A stretch of DNA of 8,403 nt, taken from contig JAQCAN010000098.1 in assembly GCA_027621335.1 (NCBI GenBank), positions 1-8,403 of the forward strand. Direction: 5' to 3'. The stretch is from Bacteroidota bacterium (lineage in GTDB: Bacteria; Bacteroidota; Bacteroidia; Flavobacteriales_D; JABDKJ01). Shown piece by piece: positions 6,737 through 8,403 of the stretch; position 1 is the first letter of the stretch, and the number at the start of each line of letters is the position of its first letter. The notes beneath the pieces were generated by a model, which was not told the origin of the DNA, did not search any database, and saw only the letters and a list, made by a program, of their open reading frames with translations. The position numbers and the translations under genes were made by a program.

Positions 6737-7228
6737 TCAGATGTCATGCGGCTCAATGGATAGGAGAATTTCTTCGAAAACCTCAGTCATTTCGTTCTTT
6801 TTGAGAACAGGAGACCTGAACTCGAAGGTGTAATACTGACCACAGATATCCATGATGGCCAAGAGATTTCTATTATTCCTCCGGTTTGGCCCATTTTCAG
6901 CGAAAGACCAATCCAGGACGTAGCAATCCGCTATGCGCAGCTTTTTCATATTCATTGTCGGGTCGGCATAGGTTGGGTCATTGGCCAGTTCTTCGAAGAT
7001 TTGATCCGCAGTGAATTTGAGATCGAATCCATAATCCGTCACACCTACTTTAGTGAAGGTGAGAATGGCATCGGTCTTCTTGTCCCTGTACACCACCTCT
7101 TTGTCATTAGCTGAAATCGCCATCAAACGGATAGGGATATCCATGGCCAGCACACACTGCTCACGCTTGTCTACCTGGGCTGAAAGGCCTTGAGAGGCCA
7201 GTAGAGCCAGAATTATAAGTCTTTTCAT
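6737..7228 (-). CDS. Small secreted protein of unknown function
   Basis: This 163-aa protein begins with a clear signal peptide (MKRLIILALLASQGLSA, then QVDKREQC). There are two adjacent ATGs, at 7231 and 7228; the second gives the usual M-K-R start and I chose it, but either is possible. The mature part, about 145 residues, has three cysteines, so at most one disulfide pair plus a free thiol. The C-terminal pattern CGQYYTFEFRSPVLKKNEMT followed by VFEEILLSIEP resembles the last strand and helix of PsbP/DcrB-like domains, where a strand describing the protein's own substrate-like sheet precedes an amphipathic helix. That is only a fold-level guess. I do not recognise the family. It is flanked by a terminator downstream and 84 bp of non-coding sequence upstream, so it is probably transcribed separately. 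Confidence 0.7.
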   Translation of the reverse strand: MKRLIILALLASQGLSAQVDKREQCVLAMDIPIRLMAISANDKEVVYRDKKTDAILTFTKVGVTDYGFDLKFTADQIFEELANDPTYADPTMNMKKLRIADCYVLDWSFAENGPNRRNNRNLLAIMDICGQYYTFEFRSPVLKKNEMTEVFEEILLSIEPHDI

Positions 7229-7240
7229 CATTTCGCTTCA

Positions 7241-7248
7241 CAATTAAA
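7241..7248 (-). promoter_or_regulatory. Weak candidate -7 element for the small secreted protein gene
   Basis: The minus strand reads TTTAATTG, two mismatches from TAnnTTTG, 9-12 nt before the paired ATGs at 7231/7228. It is the only -7-like sequence I see there. Support is poor. Confidence 0.18.
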
Positions 7249-7312
7249 TCCAACATCACATCCCAGACAGGTCGCTCTGGATTATTTCTATACGTATTCA
7301 GGTTTCAAGAGG

Positions 7313-7900
7313 TTACGAAGGGCATATTGCACTGGATAGCCCATCACACATTTCAAACGAATGTAGACGTTGAAGGGTTGAGTCCATCAGTCCATCTAAA
7401 AGACTTACCCATGACCCACTGTGAATTCTAAAGAGGGCTTGAGAGGTCCTTTTCAGCCTATCCTCATAAAGCGCAATCCAGTCATAAAGGCCTATTTTTT
7501 CACAGAGAGAAGAGATGAGCTCAAAGGGGATGAGTTCAGGCTTCTTGAATCTTATGCAGCTTTTCCCCATATCGAGCTTATTGGGCACTCTCTTCTTGTA
7601 TTCGTTCATGAACCAATCACGAAGCACTTGATCGACATAGAGTCCTGAATGATAGAGTGCGATAAAGTTCTTCTGTGATGCGATGTGGATAAATGGCAAG
7701 GGCAAGCTAGGGTCCACATGGTATCCATCCGGATAGATGGACTTAGGCACAACATAGCCTATCATTCCGTAGTTCATGACCTCTAGGAATCCTTCTGGAA
7801 GACTTTTCTTAATGATCGACCTCAGCTTCTTCAGGGCGGGTCGATGTTCTTCCTGGGCTTTATCAATGTACTCAGTCGGAGAGCTAGCTTGTATTCTCAT
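7313..7900 (-). CDS. DUF1801 domain protein (YdhG-like) with a C-terminal extension
   Basis: The protein has 195 aa from ATG 7900. The frame extends to a TTG at 7906, but the ATG gives the natural start MRIQASSPTEYID. Its first ~150 residues follow the DUF1801/YdhG-like fold, with TEYIDKAQEEHRPALKKLR, then MNYGMIGYVVPKSIYPDGYH, LPLPFIHIASQKNFIALYHS, KLDMGKSCIRFKKPELIPFE and IALYEDRLKR. The family is small and cytoplasmic; members are sometimes likened to frataxin-like iron chaperones, but the role is not established. Relatives I recall end shortly after the YED-L-KR segment, near residue 150. Here the frame continues for about 44 residues (TSQALFRIHSGSWVSLL through ICPS), with no family resemblance that I can see. 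The tail may be a stop-codon loss or a lineage-specific extension. The rplS terminator lies just upstream, so the gene has its own promoter, which I cannot place. Confidence 0.85.
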   Translation of the reverse strand: MRIQASSPTEYIDKAQEEHRPALKKLRSIIKKSLPEGFLEVMNYGMIGYVVPKSIYPDGYHVDPSLPLPFIHIASQKNFIALYHSGLYVDQVLRDWFMNEYKKRVPNKLDMGKSCIRFKKPELIPFELISSLCEKIGLYDWIALYEDRLKRTSQALFRIHSGSWVSLLDGLMDSTLQRLHSFEMCDGLSSAICPS

Positions 7901-7941
7901 GGGCAAAGACCGAAGTAAGCCTCAAGATAGCTATTCGTAGC

Positions 7942-7971
7942 AAAAAAAATCCCGCTCGAGGCGGGATTTTT
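7942..7971 (-). terminator. Strong intrinsic terminator of rplS
   Basis: TCCCGC (7950-7955) pairs with GCGGGA (7961-7966) around a 5-nt loop, and flanking A5/T5 runs extend the stem to 11 bp (7945-7955 with 7961-7971). Read on the minus strand the stem is followed by eight T (7949-7942), a classic Rho-independent terminator 17 bp after the rplS stop. The plus-strand side ends in TTTTTC and could act weakly in the other direction, but no plus-strand gene feeds it. Confidence 0.9.
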
Positions 7972-7988
7972 CAGACCAGTCGACCTGA

Positions 7989-8351
7989 TCAAGCTTTCTT
8001 TCCGTAGTACTTCCGCTCTTTGATACGAGCAGCCTTTCCTTTGAGTTCTCTCAAATAGAAGATTCTGGATCTGCGGACCTTACCTTCCTTGTTGAGCTCT
8101 ATCTTGTCGATGAAAGGAGAATGAAGTGGGAAAATCCTTTCAACTCCTGTGTTTCCAGACATTTTTCTCACAGTGAAGGTCTCGGTGGCCCCACTACCTC
8201 TTCGTTGCAGAACAGTGCCCTGAAAAAGCTGAATTCGCTCTTTGCTTCCTTCTTTGATCTTGTAGTGCACGGTTACAGTGTCACCACTCTTGAAAGAAGG
8301 ATGATCGTGCTTCTCGAAATACTCCTGTTCTATGTTCTTTATCTGGTCCAT
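7989..8351 (-). CDS. rplS: 50S ribosomal protein L19
   Basis: This 120-aa protein is ribosomal protein L19, which lies at the interface of the 30S and 50S subunits. Length is normal for the family. Recognisable stretches are SFKSGDTVTVHYKIKEGSKERIQ (19-41), FQGTVLQRRGSGATETFTVRK (43-63), GVERIFPLHSPFIDKIEL (69-86) and the C-terminal signature KVRRSRIFYLRELKGKAARI (91-110), followed by a basic end KERKYYGKKA. The start ATG at 8351 gives the expected N-terminus MDQIKNIEQEY. The gene ends in a strong terminator and so is the last of its transcript. In many bacteria trmD lies directly upstream of rplS; here any such gene would lie beyond the window edge. Confidence 0.97.
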   Translation of the reverse strand: MDQIKNIEQEYFEKHDHPSFKSGDTVTVHYKIKEGSKERIQLFQGTVLQRRGSGATETFTVRKMSGNTGVERIFPLHSPFIDKIELNKEGKVRRSRIFYLRELKGKAARIKERKYYGKKA

Positions 8352-8374
8352 GACCTGCGTTTTTTTTGGGCCTG

Positions 8375-8382
8375 CAATAGTA
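8375..8382 (-). promoter_or_regulatory. Candidate -7 element of rplS
   Basis: The minus strand reads TACTATTG, one mismatch from TAnnTTTG, 23 nt before the rplS ATG. The matching -33 position would fall at or beyond the window edge, so it cannot be checked. If real, rplS has its own promoter and is not solely dependent on an upstream gene. Confidence 0.4.
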
Positions 8383-8403
8383 CAACAATCTTTCTTTATT
8401 TGA

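Noticed and set aside
7232..7312. Possible small RNA or regulatory element in the gap upstream of the small secreted protein
   Set aside because: I see no stable hairpin, conserved motif or terminator in these 81 bases, only a weak -7-like sequence.

Overview
The window reads as ordinary chromosomal core sequence from a member of the Bacteroidota, most likely a Flavobacteriales-type marine or environmental bacterium. Four observations support this. The run bamD - rpoZ (long, Rpb6-like omega) - coaBC - DUF4835 is, from memory, a conserved flavobacterial gene order. Some intergenic stretches carry TAnnTTTG-type -7 elements, and clear Shine-Dalgarno sites are mostly lacking. The coiled-coil protein at 6044-6649 belongs to a family I know only from this phylum. 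The PLP enzyme at 1349-2596 is of the type used there for sphingolipid or sulfonolipid base synthesis. The assignment comes from recalled families, not from a search.

Layout. 1-1264 (minus): a secreted LVIVD-repeat, choice-of-anchor B type protein, cut off by the window start. 1265-1348: a perfect 11-bp hairpin. 1349-2596 (minus): an alpha-oxoamine synthase family PLP enzyme. 2597-2762: a divergent control region with TAnnTTTG elements on both strands. 2763-6037 (plus): a tight operon of bamD, rpoZ, coaBC and a DUF4835/PorD-like gene; two of its junctions overlap (11 nt and 4 nt) and one has a 20-nt gap. 6044-6649 (minus): a membrane-anchored coiled-coil protein, convergent with the operon and 6 bp away. 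6675-6703: an intrinsic terminator. 6737-7228 (minus): a small secreted protein of unknown function. 7313-7900 (minus): a DUF1801 protein with an unusual C-terminal tail. 7942-7971: a strong terminator. 7989-8351 (minus): rplS, ribosomal protein L19.

The plus-strand operon joins outer-membrane assembly (BamD), transcription (omega), coenzyme A synthesis (CoaBC) and a probable envelope or secretion-linked protein (DUF4835). The other genes appear to be independent units. No gene-free stretch exceeds about 170 bases, and I see no tRNA, rRNA, insertion sequence, CRISPR array or prophage.

I found no convincing new biological system. The points most worth a second look are the CoaC-domain active site (Asp125 and Ser158 in place of the usual Asn and Cys), the almost leaderless start of bamD, the C-terminal tail on the DUF1801 protein, and the start of the PLP enzyme.
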